Origin: Polyangia bacterium
GTDB lineage: Bacteria > Myxococcota_A > Polyangia > Polyangiales > Polyangiaceae
Length of the DNA stretch: 64,000 bases
Reading direction: 5' to 3'
Assembly (NCBI GenBank): GCA_030426145.1
Contig: JAUHZF010000004.1
Location: 1-64,000 of the forward strand
Part shown: positions 47,122 through 55,124 of the stretch, piece after piece
Position numbering within the stretch: the stretch's first letter is position 1
Layout of the letters: each line of letters begins with the position of its first letter
Program-made: the position numbers and the translations under genes
Notes under the pieces: generated by a model
The model's input: the letters and a program-made list of their open reading frames with translations, nothing else
What the model was told of the DNA's origin: nothing
The model's database searches: none

Positions 47122-47871
47122 GTGGAGCTGCTCAAACACCTAGGCGCAGAGGTTCGCCGACGTCGGCAGGACCGCGCACTGACGTTGCGCGAGCTGGCGG
47201 CGGAGGCGGGTGTGAGCCAGCGCTTCTTGGTGTCGGTGGAGAAGGGCGAAGCCAACATCTCCGTGGTTCGGCTCGCCGATGTCGCTCGGGCGCTTGGCAC
47301 CGATCCGGCCACGTTGTTGGGCGGCCCCGTAGCCACGGTCGAGAAGGGACCGCTGGTGGCCCTGTTGGGCCTGCGCGGCGCGGGCAAGACCACCATCGGG
47401 CAACGCGCGGCCGAACGGCTGGAGCTGCCCTTCGTGGAGCTGGACGCCCGGATCGTCGGGCGCGCGGGCATGGGGCTGGAGGAGATCTTCTCGATGCACG
47501 GCGCCGACTACTACCGGCGCCTGGAGCACGGGGCGCTGGAGGAGATCCTGAGCCGCGGGCAGGGCGGCCTGCTGGCCACCGGGGGCAGCATCGTGACCTC
47601 GCACGCGACGTTCGAGCTTTTGCGGAGCCAGGCGGTGACCATCTGGCTTCGGGCCACGGCCGAAGACCACTGGGAGCGGGTGGTCGCGCAGGGAGATGCT
47701 CGACCCATGGCCGACCGCAGCGACGCCATGAGCGAGCTTCGGTCGATCCTACGGGCACGTCGGGCGTTGTACGAGCGGGCCCATCACGTGGTGGACACGT
47801 CGGGTTTGGGCCTCGAGCGCAGCGTGGATGCGGTGGTGCGCGTGATGCGTGACGCCATGCGCGCTTCTTGA
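47122..47871 (+). CDS. boxR: Benzoyl-CoA-responsive regulator BoxR (XRE HTH + shikimate-kinase-like domain)
   Basis: A 249-residue regulator. XRE-type HTH at about 8-62 (LTLRELAAEAGVSQRFLVSVEKG) followed by a shikimate-kinase-like domain with an intact P-loop GLRGAGKTT near 83-91, which in BoxR/BzdR binds benzoyl-CoA rather than shikimate (family knowledge). Divergent from boxC. The GTG start at 47122 immediately precedes the HTH. Confidence 0.93.
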   Translation: MELLKHLGAEVRRRRQDRALTLRELAAEAGVSQRFLVSVEKGEANISVVRLADVARALGTDPATLLGGPVATVEKGPLVALLGLRGAGKTTIGQRAAERLELPFVELDARIVGRAGMGLEEIFSMHGADYYRRLEHGALEEILSRGQGGLLATGGSIVTSHATFELLRSQAVTIWLRATAEDHWERVVAQGDARPMADRSDAMSELRSILRARRALYERAHHVVDTSGLGLERSVDAVVRVMRDAMRAS

Positions 47872-47928
47872 AGATAGGTTACGAATCCCTGACAGCCCCG
47901 ACGCCGTGGTTAGGGTTTGGGCTCGGTC

Positions 47929-49131
47929 ATGGTTCTACGATTCGTGGTGTTTTTTGCGGTGTTGCTGGTCCTGCTGGGACTGGTCAACGCCTACGTCCAC
48001 CGTCGGGTGAGCCGTGCCTTCGGGCTGGGCGCGACGGGTCGGCGACGATTTGCGGCGGTGCTCGCCCTCGGGCTGGTCGCGATGGTCGTCACCCGCATGC
48101 TGGGACCTGCCGGGCGCACCGCGGTACTGGCCGTGGGTGGGCTCGGGGCCACGATTCAGGTCGGGGCGCTGGTCGCCTTTGGGGTGTTGGCGGTGGACGG
48201 GATCTTGCGGGGGGTCGGCCAACTGGCCGAACGGCTTCGCAAGCGGGACGTCGTGCCGGAGGTGGTCGAGTCGCCGGTCGAGGCATCGAGCGATGTCGAG
48301 CCCCACCTCGTCACGCGACGCAACTACCTCGAGCGGGCCACCGCGGCCGGAGCGTTGGCGCTCGGCGGGGGGTCCGCGTTCTACGGGAGCGTCTTCGGGC
48401 GCACCGACTACGGGATCGAGGAGGTCCCCATTCGTCTCGAGAAGCTCCCTCGCGCACTGGAGGGCTTCACCATCACCCAGCTGTCCGACCTCCACATCGG
48501 TCTCTTCGTGGGTGACCCCGAGATGGAGTCGGCGATTGCGCTGGTGGCCAAGACCAAGCCCGACATCATCACCCTCACCGGGGATCTGCTCGACAACGAC
48601 GTCGCCTTTGCCCCTCAGCTCGCCCGCTTCGTGCGGAGACTGGGCGAGATCGCGCCGGTCTATGCCATCCCTGGCAATCACGACCACTACGCCGGGGTGC
48701 GGGCCACGCTACGCCACCTCCGGGAAGGTGGGGCCCACGTGCTTTTCAACAGCCACGCGCGGGTGGCGGAGGGGCAAATCGTGCTGGCGGGGGTGGATGA
48801 CGTCTGGGGACGGCGGCGAGGCCGCGGCCCGGACCTGAAGCAGGCCTTGTACGGCGCTGGCGATGGGCCACGGATCCTGCTTTGCCACAACCCGGTGTTC
48901 TTCCCCGAGGCGAGCCCGGAGGTCGACCTGCAGCTCAGTGGCCATACGCATGGCGGACAATTCAATCCAGGGGTTCGGCCCGCCGACCTGGTGCTCCCCT
49001 TCGGCTACGTGGCCGGCCGATACACACGCGATGGCTCACAGCTTTACGTGAACAGAGGGTTCGGCACCGCCGGCCCCCCTGCTCGCCTCGGTAGCCCACC
49101 CGAGATCACCAAGCTGGTGCTGACGAGCTAG
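47929..49131 (+). CDS. Membrane metallophosphoesterase (YkuE/YaeI-like)
   Basis: A 400-residue protein: three or four membrane segments in the first 130 residues, then a calcineurin-type phosphoesterase with DLHIG, GDLLDN, GNHDHY and GHTHGGQ. TRRNYLERATAAGALALGGG before the catalytic domain resembles a Tat twin-arginine segment, suggesting the catalytic domain faces outward. Lipid or phospho-lipid substrate as in YkuE-like enzymes is inferred. Its TAG stop shares a CTAG with the convergent selenoprotein gene. Confidence 0.9.
   Translation: MVLRFVVFFAVLLVLLGLVNAYVHRRVSRAFGLGATGRRRFAAVLALGLVAMVVTRMLGPAGRTAVLAVGGLGATIQVGALVAFGVLAVDGILRGVGQLAERLRKRDVVPEVVESPVEASSDVEPHLVTRRNYLERATAAGALALGGGSAFYGSVFGRTDYGIEEVPIRLEKLPRALEGFTITQLSDLHIGLFVGDPEMESAIALVAKTKPDIITLTGDLLDNDVAFAPQLARFVRRLGEIAPVYAIPGNHDHYAGVRATLRHLREGGAHVLFNSHARVAEGQIVLAGVDDVWGRRRGRGPDLKQALYGAGDGPRILLCHNPVFFPEASPEVDLQLSGHTHGGQFNPGVRPADLVLPFGYVAGRYTRDGSQLYVNRGFGTAGPPARLGSPPEITKLVLTS
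49128..49131. other. Shared CTAG: both stop codons of a convergent gene pair
   Basis: CTAG gives TAG to the metallophosphoesterase (49129-49131) and to the minus-strand selenoprotein (49130-49128). Second uninterrupted example of the stop arrangement found at the ends of elements A and B. Confidence 0.7.
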
Positions 49132-49355
49132 AGCTGATCGAGGATCTGCGCGTGCTGAGGGAAGGTGCCCTGCTTGGCGCGCTTGTTCCAGAGCTCGCGC
49201 CGAACTCCGTCGAGTCGGGTCACGATGAAATCACCCTTCCCGCCCTCGATCAGTGCCACCGTCGCCCCAGGATGTGCCGCTCCAATCGCAGCGGCCAAAC
49301 TGACCGCCTTGGGCTTGTAGCTTCACATCACGCAGTATTCGATGCTCAACTCCAT
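49128..49355 (-). CDS. SelW/Rdx-family selenoprotein with in-frame TGA (Sec)
   Basis: Read with TGA as selenocysteine, the 75-residue product begins MELSIEYCVMU and continues SYKPKAVSLAAAIG, then ATVALIEGGKGDFIV, ending at TAG. YCVMU-SYKPK matches the eukaryotic SelW motif YCGAU-GYKPK, with the thioredoxin-like CxxU redox pair at Cys8/Sec11 (TGA 49325-49323). A 7-bp hairpin with G first in the loop lies 22 nt after TGA, in the bacterial SECIS window. The ordinary reading stops after 10 codons, so gene finders miss it. Redox function is inferred. No SD is evident. Sec-insertion genes are not in this window. Confidence 0.88.
49291..49307 (-). promoter_or_regulatory. Candidate bacterial SECIS hairpin
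   Basis: In the mRNA, GCGGUCA-GUU-UGGCCGC folds into 7 pairs (one G-U) with a three-nt loop starting with G. The loop begins 22 nt after the UGA, within the 16-37 nt range reported for SelB-read bSECIS elements. The hairpin lies inside the coding sequence, as bacterial SECIS elements do. Confidence 0.65.
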
Positions 49356-49452
49356 GAGGCGAATGGTGTCACGCGGGCCGTTCACCGTCTACCGGCCGCA
49401 TGGGTAGGTCCGCGCTTGGCGGGGGTGGGGGCTCGGCTTAAGGAGAGCCACC

Positions 49453-50283
49453 ATGCCTGAGCTGCCCGAGGTGGAACGTAGCCGAAAGCTCGCCGAGCGT
49501 GTGGGCGCTGGGCGAACCATCACCCGGGTGACGGCGGAGAACGATGACATCGTCTACGACGGCGTCACGCCGCGCGCGTTCGAAAGGGCGCTTCGGGGAC
49601 GCCAGGTGATGGCAGCGCGACGTCATGGAAAGCAGATGTGGCTCGAGCTCGACCGCGGACCACACCCCCTGATCCATCTCGGTATGACGGGACAGCTCTA
49701 CGCGCCGGGCAGCACGGGCCTCGCGCTCGAAAGCGGCATCAAGGCCGAGGGTTGGCCACCGCGTTTCACCAAACTGCAGCTCTGGTTCGACGACGGAGGC
49801 GAGCTGGCCTTCACGAACGCACGGCGACTGGGTCGGCTTCGGCTTCGCGACGACCCCACGGGTGAGCCTCCGATCAGCAAGCTCGGGTTCGACCCCCTGG
49901 TGGCCCTGCCCCGTCCGGCGGCGTTCATCGAGCGCGCACGCCGGCGGCGCTCACCCGTGAAGGCCGTGCTGCTCGACCAATCCTTCGCGGCGGGCGTGGG
50001 GAATTGGATCGCCGACGAGGTCCTGTACCAGGCGCGCATCGATCCCCGCCGACGTATGGCAGACCTCAGCGAGGCCGAGCTTCGCAATGTGCGTGCGAAA
50101 CTGAAGAACGTGGTCCGCCAAGCTGTCGACGTGGACGCCGAGAATGACCGCTATCCCAGCGGTTGGCTCTTCCACCGACGTTGGGGAAAGCAGGCCGGGA
50201 TATGCGATGCCAAAGGCCACACCATCGAGCACCTCGAGATCGGCGGCCGTACGACGGCCTGGGTTCCGGCCCTTCAGCGCTGA
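49453..50283 (+). CDS. mutM: Formamidopyrimidine-DNA glycosylase family, zinc-less finger type
   Basis: A 276-residue base-excision repair glycosylase/AP lyase for oxidised purines. The catalytic N-terminus PELPEVE is intact and the H2TH core reads KAVLLDQSFAAGVGNWIADEVLYQARI. The C-terminal finger has one Cys only (GICDAKGHTIEHLEIGGRTTAWVPALQ), so it is the zinc-less finger type better known from plant and fungal Fpg. ATG 49453 follows AGGAG. Activity on 8-oxoG should be judged with that variation in mind. Confidence 0.9.
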   Translation: MPELPEVERSRKLAERVGAGRTITRVTAENDDIVYDGVTPRAFERALRGRQVMAARRHGKQMWLELDRGPHPLIHLGMTGQLYAPGSTGLALESGIKAEGWPPRFTKLQLWFDDGGELAFTNARRLGRLRLRDDPTGEPPISKLGFDPLVALPRPAAFIERARRRRSPVKAVLLDQSFAAGVGNWIADEVLYQARIDPRRRMADLSEAELRNVRAKLKNVVRQAVDVDAENDRYPSGWLFHRRWGKQAGICDAKGHTIEHLEIGGRTTAWVPALQR

Positions 50284-50357
50284 ACGCCCCGAACGGGAGC
50301 CTCGTCCCAAGCTCGGTTTGACGTGAAGCCCAGCGGCGTCAAGCCCTGCTACCTTGG

Positions 50358-51686
50358 ATGGCCATGTGGGAACGTGAGGAGAAGCGTGAGGAGCCGGTCT
50401 ACGTCATCGAGGCGATACCTGTCCCGGGGGACCACAAGATCGACCGCGAGCGCATGCAGCGAGAGAGAATCCCTGCCCCCGAACATCTCCGGCTCTCGAA
50501 GGAGATTGGCCGCGGTGCGGTTGGTCGCATCCACGTGGCCCTAGACCGCCACCTCTTGCGTCACGTCGCGCTCAAACGACTCGACGCCAAGCTCGCTGAC
50601 GTTCCGATGTACCGTGATGGCTTCATCGCCGAGGCTCAGATCACTGGACAGCTCGAGCACCAGAACATCCTTCCTGTGCACGAGCTGGCCGTCAGCGACG
50701 ATGGGGTCCCCTACTTCACGATGAAGTACGCGCGTGGCGCCCCGTTCGACCAGTGGTTGGCGGATCCTTGGCGTTCCGTGGGCTCGGCCGAACGCCTCGA
50801 GCAAGGCATCGAGATCTTGATCAAGGTCTGCGACGCATTGGCCTACGCCCACCACCGTGGCGTCATCCACAGGGACCTCAAGCCGCAGAATGTGATGGTG
50901 GGAACATTCGGGCAGGTCTACCTGCTCGACTGGGGGCTGGCGAGGCTCACACGAACGCGACCCGCCTCGGGTGATCAGGCGCAGATGGAGGCTCCGGGTC
51001 CGGTGGGTACGCCAACGCACTTTGCCCCTGAGCAGGCACGAGGAAACCCAGAAGACGTGGATGAACAAAGCGATGTCTTTGGGGTTGGTGCCATGCTCTA
51101 CGAGGTCGTCGCCGGGGTGGGGCCCTATGGGCCTAGCCGGTCCGCGCAGGAAGCCGTCGAGAAGGCTCTCGCGGGACGGGTGCTGCCCTTGGAAGGGGTG
51201 ACCGGCCGCTTGGCCGACATCGTCATGCGCGCCGTAGCTCCAGAGAAGGCGGACCGGTACGAGACGGTGCTCGAGCTTCAGGCCGACCTACGTCGGTTTC
51301 TGCACGGCGGACTGCACCTGCCCACGAGGCGCTTCGATGCAGGCGACGAGATCGTGCGCGAGGGCGCGGTAGGCCATGAGACCTTCATGATCGTTCGGGG
51401 CCGATGCCGGGTGTTTCGGACCGTCGGTGGGCAGCAAGAGACCCTCGCTACTCTGAGCGGGGGGGACGTGTTCGGGGAGATGGCGCTTCTGCTCGAGGAA
51501 CCCCGAGCCGCCACCGTGGTCGCAGAGGAAGAGGTTACAGCCGTGGTGCTCGACCGCGAGACGATGGCGGATGGCGTGGGCGCCGACGGCTGGACCGGGG
51601 CCCTGATCCGCAGCTTGGCCGAGCGATTCCACGCTCTGGAACAACAGGTGCGGAAGTCGGGACTTCGTCGGGGCGACGCCAGGTAG
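50358..51686 (+). CDS. Ser/Thr protein kinase with C-terminal cyclic-nucleotide-binding domain
   Basis: A 442-residue protein. Kinase about 45-320: GRGAVGRI, VALKRL, HRDLKPQN, DWG in place of DFG, FAPEQ. From about 325 a cNMP-binding domain ends in FGEMALLLEEPRAATV, where the E and R that hold the cyclic nucleotide ribose-phosphate in PKA/CRP are present. Domain order is the reverse of eukaryotic PKG. cAMP/cGMP-regulated phosphorylation is inferred. An ATG at 50364 is an alternative start. Confidence 0.92.
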   Translation: MAMWEREEKREEPVYVIEAIPVPGDHKIDRERMQRERIPAPEHLRLSKEIGRGAVGRIHVALDRHLLRHVALKRLDAKLADVPMYRDGFIAEAQITGQLEHQNILPVHELAVSDDGVPYFTMKYARGAPFDQWLADPWRSVGSAERLEQGIEILIKVCDALAYAHHRGVIHRDLKPQNVMVGTFGQVYLLDWGLARLTRTRPASGDQAQMEAPGPVGTPTHFAPEQARGNPEDVDEQSDVFGVGAMLYEVVAGVGPYGPSRSAQEAVEKALAGRVLPLEGVTGRLADIVMRAVAPEKADRYETVLELQADLRRFLHGGLHLPTRRFDAGDEIVREGAVGHETFMIVRGRCRVFRTVGGQQETLATLSGGDVFGEMALLLEEPRAATVVAEEEVTAVVLDRETMADGVGADGWTGALIRSLAERFHALEQQVRKSGLRRGDAR

Positions 51687-51732
51687 CGGCAGGGAGGTAC
51701 CGTTCCGGCTCCAGCGCGGCTAGGGTCTGGAC

Positions 51733-53304
51733 GTGTCTTCGCCTTCCGGGTCGGCCCGTGACCTTCATCCCGAACGCGCGCTCCGTCACCCCGTGTGGTG
51801 GATCGCCCTCGCGCTGCTGCTTCTCAACGACCACCTCCTCAAGGGGTGGGGGCCCGGATGGCTCACCGGGAAGTTGAGCGACGTCGCGGGCATGGTCATG
51901 GCCCCTGCACTGGTCGCGGTGTTGGCTCGTGTCCGAACCCGGCCAGGGCTGGTTCGCACCCACGTGGGGGCAGGTGTCGCACTTGCCGCCATCAACATTT
52001 CGGAGACTTGCGCCCGGGCGGTCGAAGGCATGATGGCTACGGCCGGGTTGCCGTGGCGGATCTGGGCCGACCCGACGGACCTCCTGGCGCTGTTCGCCTT
52101 GCCGGTCGCGTGGTGGCTGTTCGTGCCAACCATGGAGACGCAGGTCGACGCGCGTGCCACTTGGCTGCTGGAGCGGGTCGGCCTGCTGGCCGGCGCTGTG
52201 GGCTCGATGGCGACCTCGATGGCGCCACCTGAGACGCCGGTCGTGGCCCCCGGACGCGTCATCACGCAAGGCTGGACCAGCGACCCGGTCTACGTCGTGG
52301 ATACGTCGAGCGGGGACCGCCTTCAGAAACTCGCCGCCCCCGAAGTGAGCGGTTCGGGGCCACGCATCGTCGTCGATGACGTCCTCTACACGGTGCGAGG
52401 CTCGTCCGTGTACGGCCACCGTCTCAGCGACGGAGCGGAGGTCCTCGACTACGCAGCCGACGACGCCTACTTCCACTCGCTCGTCACGACCGACGAACGG
52501 CGGCTCCTGCTCATCTCCGCACCATCTGGAGGCCACAACATGGAGCGGGTCTTTGCGATCGGCTTCGATGGCAAGGCACAGTGGTCAGCTGCCCTGCCGA
52601 GCGACTACACGTGGCGTGGGCGCTCGACCGCGCCGATCGTCGCTGGGGGCCTGGTCGTCGTGACTGCCGGGGATGAGGTGGTCGCGCTAGACCCCACGGG
52701 CGGCGAGCGCCAGTGGACCTACAAGGCCGGGGTGCCTTTGCGATGGGTGGTGAGCGCAGGGAGGTTTGTCACCGCGGTCGACGAGGTCGGCGCCCTACAT
52801 ACCCTCGACGCGGCTTCGGGTCGCCGGGCCTGGCTTGGTCCCGAGGGCAACCTGGCCGATTTCCGGTGGTCGGACACCAAGCCCATCGGGACCACGGACG
52901 ACGGGGGACTCGCTTTCTGTCGGGGCGACCGCTTGGTCGCCATCGACGCCAGCTCACAGGGCCTTCGGTGGCAAGGGCCTACGGGGATCGAAAGCGTCAC
53001 GTTCGGTCGAAAGTACGCGTTGGCCTACCTGGGCGACGGCGACGAAAATCCACGCTACGGCCTCATCGACCTGCGCAACGGTGAGTTTGCGTGGGTGCGG
53101 GAGTTGGATGCTAGCCCCAGTATGGCCCCCGTCATCGCAGAGCAAGAGGGCCTCGTGCTGTTCCAGCCGAACTACGAAGAGATGCTGGCGTTTGAGCTCG
53201 GAAGCGGTGAGCGTAGATGGACGTTCGACCTGGACGATGGCGCCCCGGTCATCGTAGGCCACGCGGGCGGACGAGTCCTGGTCGCGCGGCGCGCTGCGGA
53301 ATAG
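51733..53304 (+). CDS. Membrane protein with PQQ-type beta-propeller
   Basis: A 523-residue protein. Several membrane segments in the first 170 residues (WWIALALLLLNDHLLKGW, LLALFALPVAWWLFV, GLLAGAVGSMATSM) precede a long beta-propeller with repeated aromatic-Gly blades (VVALDPTGGERQWTYKAG, HTLDAASGRRAWLG, VAIDASSQGLRWQG). No PQQ-enzyme catalytic residues are obvious; BamB-like scaffolding or sensing is as likely as dehydrogenase activity. GTG start. Confidence 0.8.
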   Translation: MSSPSGSARDLHPERALRHPVWWIALALLLLNDHLLKGWGPGWLTGKLSDVAGMVMAPALVAVLARVRTRPGLVRTHVGAGVALAAINISETCARAVEGMMATAGLPWRIWADPTDLLALFALPVAWWLFVPTMETQVDARATWLLERVGLLAGAVGSMATSMAPPETPVVAPGRVITQGWTSDPVYVVDTSSGDRLQKLAAPEVSGSGPRIVVDDVLYTVRGSSVYGHRLSDGAEVLDYAADDAYFHSLVTTDERRLLLISAPSGGHNMERVFAIGFDGKAQWSAALPSDYTWRGRSTAPIVAGGLVVVTAGDEVVALDPTGGERQWTYKAGVPLRWVVSAGRFVTAVDEVGALHTLDAASGRRAWLGPEGNLADFRWSDTKPIGTTDDGGLAFCRGDRLVAIDASSQGLRWQGPTGIESVTFGRKYALAYLGDGDENPRYGLIDLRNGEFAWVRELDASPSMAPVIAEQEGLVLFQPNYEEMLAFELGSGERRWTFDLDDGAPVIVGHAGGRVLVARRAAE

Positions 53305-53377
53305 GCGCTACGATCATCTCGCTCGTGCCGATGGACCGGTGGAGGCCCCCAACTCAGGGGGGCTCCGCGAGGTCCTC

Positions 53378-54685
53378 ATGAATTCAACCCACCCCTCATG
53401 CGCAACCGATGACTGGCAACCTGTCCATGAGCAGATCGTAGCTATCGCGCGTGGCCTCACCTCCCACGAACGCGAACTGTGCTGGTGGCTCGCAAGGGCC
53501 GATCAGCTGGGCGTCCATCAAGCCTGCGGCTTTGCCAGCCTCTTCGAGTATGCAGACCGCTACGTGGGCCTCAACCGCCGGCAAACAGAGGAGCGACTCC
53601 GAGTCGGTCGAAACCTGGCCCGCCTCCCCGCGATGGATCAAGCCTTTGGTGAGGGCGAGATCACGTGGAGCAAGGTTCGTGAGCTGTCTCGAATTGCCAC
53701 TTCAGAGACGGAGCACGACTGGCTCACCTGGAGCCAAGGGCGAACCAGCCGTCAGGTCGAGCATGCAGTGGCGACACGACGACCGGGTGATCGCCCATCG
53801 GACCCGGGGGACAGCTCCAAGCTCAAGCACCGCCTGAGCTTCGAGGCGAGCGCGGAGACGATCGCGCTGTTTCGCGCCCTCGAGCAACAGGTGAAACAAG
53901 ACCTTGGGCCGAACGCAGATGACGACAGCGTCCTGCTCGAGATCGCGCGACGCGGATTGGGTGGTCCCGATGAGGGAGCAGCGCCCTACCAGATCGCCGT
54001 CACTCGCTGTAACAGCTGTGGTGCGCAGAGCATCGACGCAGCCGGTCGAAGTCACCCCATCACGGCCGACGTCGGGGCAATGGCCGAGTGCGACGCGCAG
54101 CTCGTGGGCAACACATCCGAACGCCCCCACGTGGGAACGACCAGCCCCCACGTGGGAACGACCAGCCCCCACGTGGGAACGACCAGCCCCCACGTGGGAA
54201 CGACCAGCCCCCACGTGGGAGCTGAACATCGCCGGGCGAAGCAAACCATCCCGCCGCGCATTCGACGCCTTGTCCTTCGCCGTCATGGGTCTCGCTGTGC
54301 CGTACCCGGATGTGAGAACCACCGATTTCTGGACATCCACCACTCGAAACCTCGAAAGGACGGCGGAGACCACGACCCAGAGCTATTGCTACCGCTGTGC
54401 GGCGCACATCACCGTGCCGCACACCGTTTCCAGCTCATCGTCGAAGGAACGGCGAGCGAAGGGTTCCGCTTCTATCACGCGGATGGGACCCAATATGGGG
54501 CAGCAATCGCCCCCCAGGAGCTCTCCGCAGCAACCGCGGTCGTGAAGCGACTCGACGACATGGGGATGACGCTCAGGCGAAGCCACAGCCTCGCGCGGCA
54601 AGCGCGGGACCGCGTAGACGATCCGACGGACCCGGAAGCACTATTCGAAGAAGCGGTTCGACTGACGCTGCCCCGAGAAGCCTAG
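53378..54685 (+). CDS. DUF222-HNH endonuclease family protein with coding tandem repeat
   Basis: A 435-residue protein. The N-terminal DUF222 helical region (ERELCWWLARADQLGVH, YVGLNRRQTEERLRVGR) is joined to a C-terminal HNH motif (RCAVPGCENHRFLDIHHSKPRKDGGDHDPELLLPLCGAHH). Between them lie four and a half copies of PHVGTTS encoded by a 21-bp tandem repeat. Such proteins are common in actinobacteria and myxobacteria and are often dispersed in multiple copies; biological role is unclear. ATG 53378 follows CGAGG. Confidence 0.88.
   Translation: MNSTHPSCATDDWQPVHEQIVAIARGLTSHERELCWWLARADQLGVHQACGFASLFEYADRYVGLNRRQTEERLRVGRNLARLPAMDQAFGEGEITWSKVRELSRIATSETEHDWLTWSQGRTSRQVEHAVATRRPGDRPSDPGDSSKLKHRLSFEASAETIALFRALEQQVKQDLGPNADDDSVLLEIARRGLGGPDEGAAPYQIAVTRCNSCGAQSIDAAGRSHPITADVGAMAECDAQLVGNTSERPHVGTTSPHVGTTSPHVGTTSPHVGTTSPHVGAEHRRAKQTIPPRIRRLVLRRHGSRCAVPGCENHRFLDIHHSKPRKDGGDHDPELLLPLCGAHHRAAHRFQLIVEGTASEGFRFYHADGTQYGAAIAPQELSAATAVVKRLDDMGMTLRRSHSLARQARDRVDDPTDPEALFEEAVRLTLPREA
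54124..54220 (+). repeat. 21-bp in-frame tandem repeat (PHVGTTS-coding)
   Basis: Four complete 21-bp units (CCCCCACGTG, GGAACGACCAG) plus 13 bases of a fifth, nearly without divergence. Every unit contains the 10-bp palindrome CCCACGTGGG. Length stays a multiple of 3, so copy-number change would alter only the linker. A VNTR is likely. Confidence 0.92.
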
Positions 54686-54688
54686 CTC

Positions 54689-55060
54689 TCAGGCACTGGG
54701 CGGGAGAGGTGGCGGGCCCTTCGAGGGGCGCCCCGTGGCGAGAAGACGCTGAACAGCTTCTCTTGCACTCGCCGTTGGCGACTCGAAACTGACCGCAAAC
54801 CGGCTGCCATGGTCATCCACTTCCAGACGGACGACCTTCGCCTTAAGCTCGACGAGCTCGAGCGTCTCCGGGTTCGTGAGCCCCACACTGACGGTGGTCC
54901 CGACGTCCAGTTTGGCTGGCCGGTCGAGGGTTCCCATGTCGACGAGCGCACCACCCGCGCTGAGGTTGATGACCTCCATAACGAGATCGACCCGTCCTCG
55001 GTAGAGGTGGATCTGCGCCATCACATCGAACCGCGGGTATATGCGCCGCTCTTTCGTCAC
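54689..55060 (-). CDS. PilZ-domain protein
   Basis: A 123-residue single-domain protein with the c-di-GMP motif RRIYPRFDV (RxxxR-like) and NLSAGGALVDMG (NxSxxG) in the PilZ order, so c-di-GMP binding is likely. A C-terminal Pro-rich tail follows. GTG 55060 is preferred; ATG 55087 adds 9 residues. Output partner unknown. Confidence 0.87.
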   Translation of the reverse strand: MTKERRIYPRFDVMAQIHLYRGRVDLVMEVINLSAGGALVDMGTLDRPAKLDVGTTVSVGLTNPETLELVELKAKVVRLEVDDHGSRFAVSFESPTASAREAVQRLLATGRPSKGPPPLPPSA

Positions 55061-55124
55061 CCCCCGACCATAGCAGGATGCAGGCACGCTGGCCCCACTG
55101 CGGTCAGCGCGTTAAGTGCGTACC

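Noticed and set aside
49128-49355. Pseudogene of a SelW-like protein with a nonsense mutation
   Set aside because: Everything on both sides of the TGA is intact, TGA sits exactly at the CxxU position, and a SECIS-like hairpin follows. A random stop would not choose that codon.
54124-54220. CRISPR array
   Set aside because: 21-bp repeats are directly adjacent, without spacers, in frame inside a protein.
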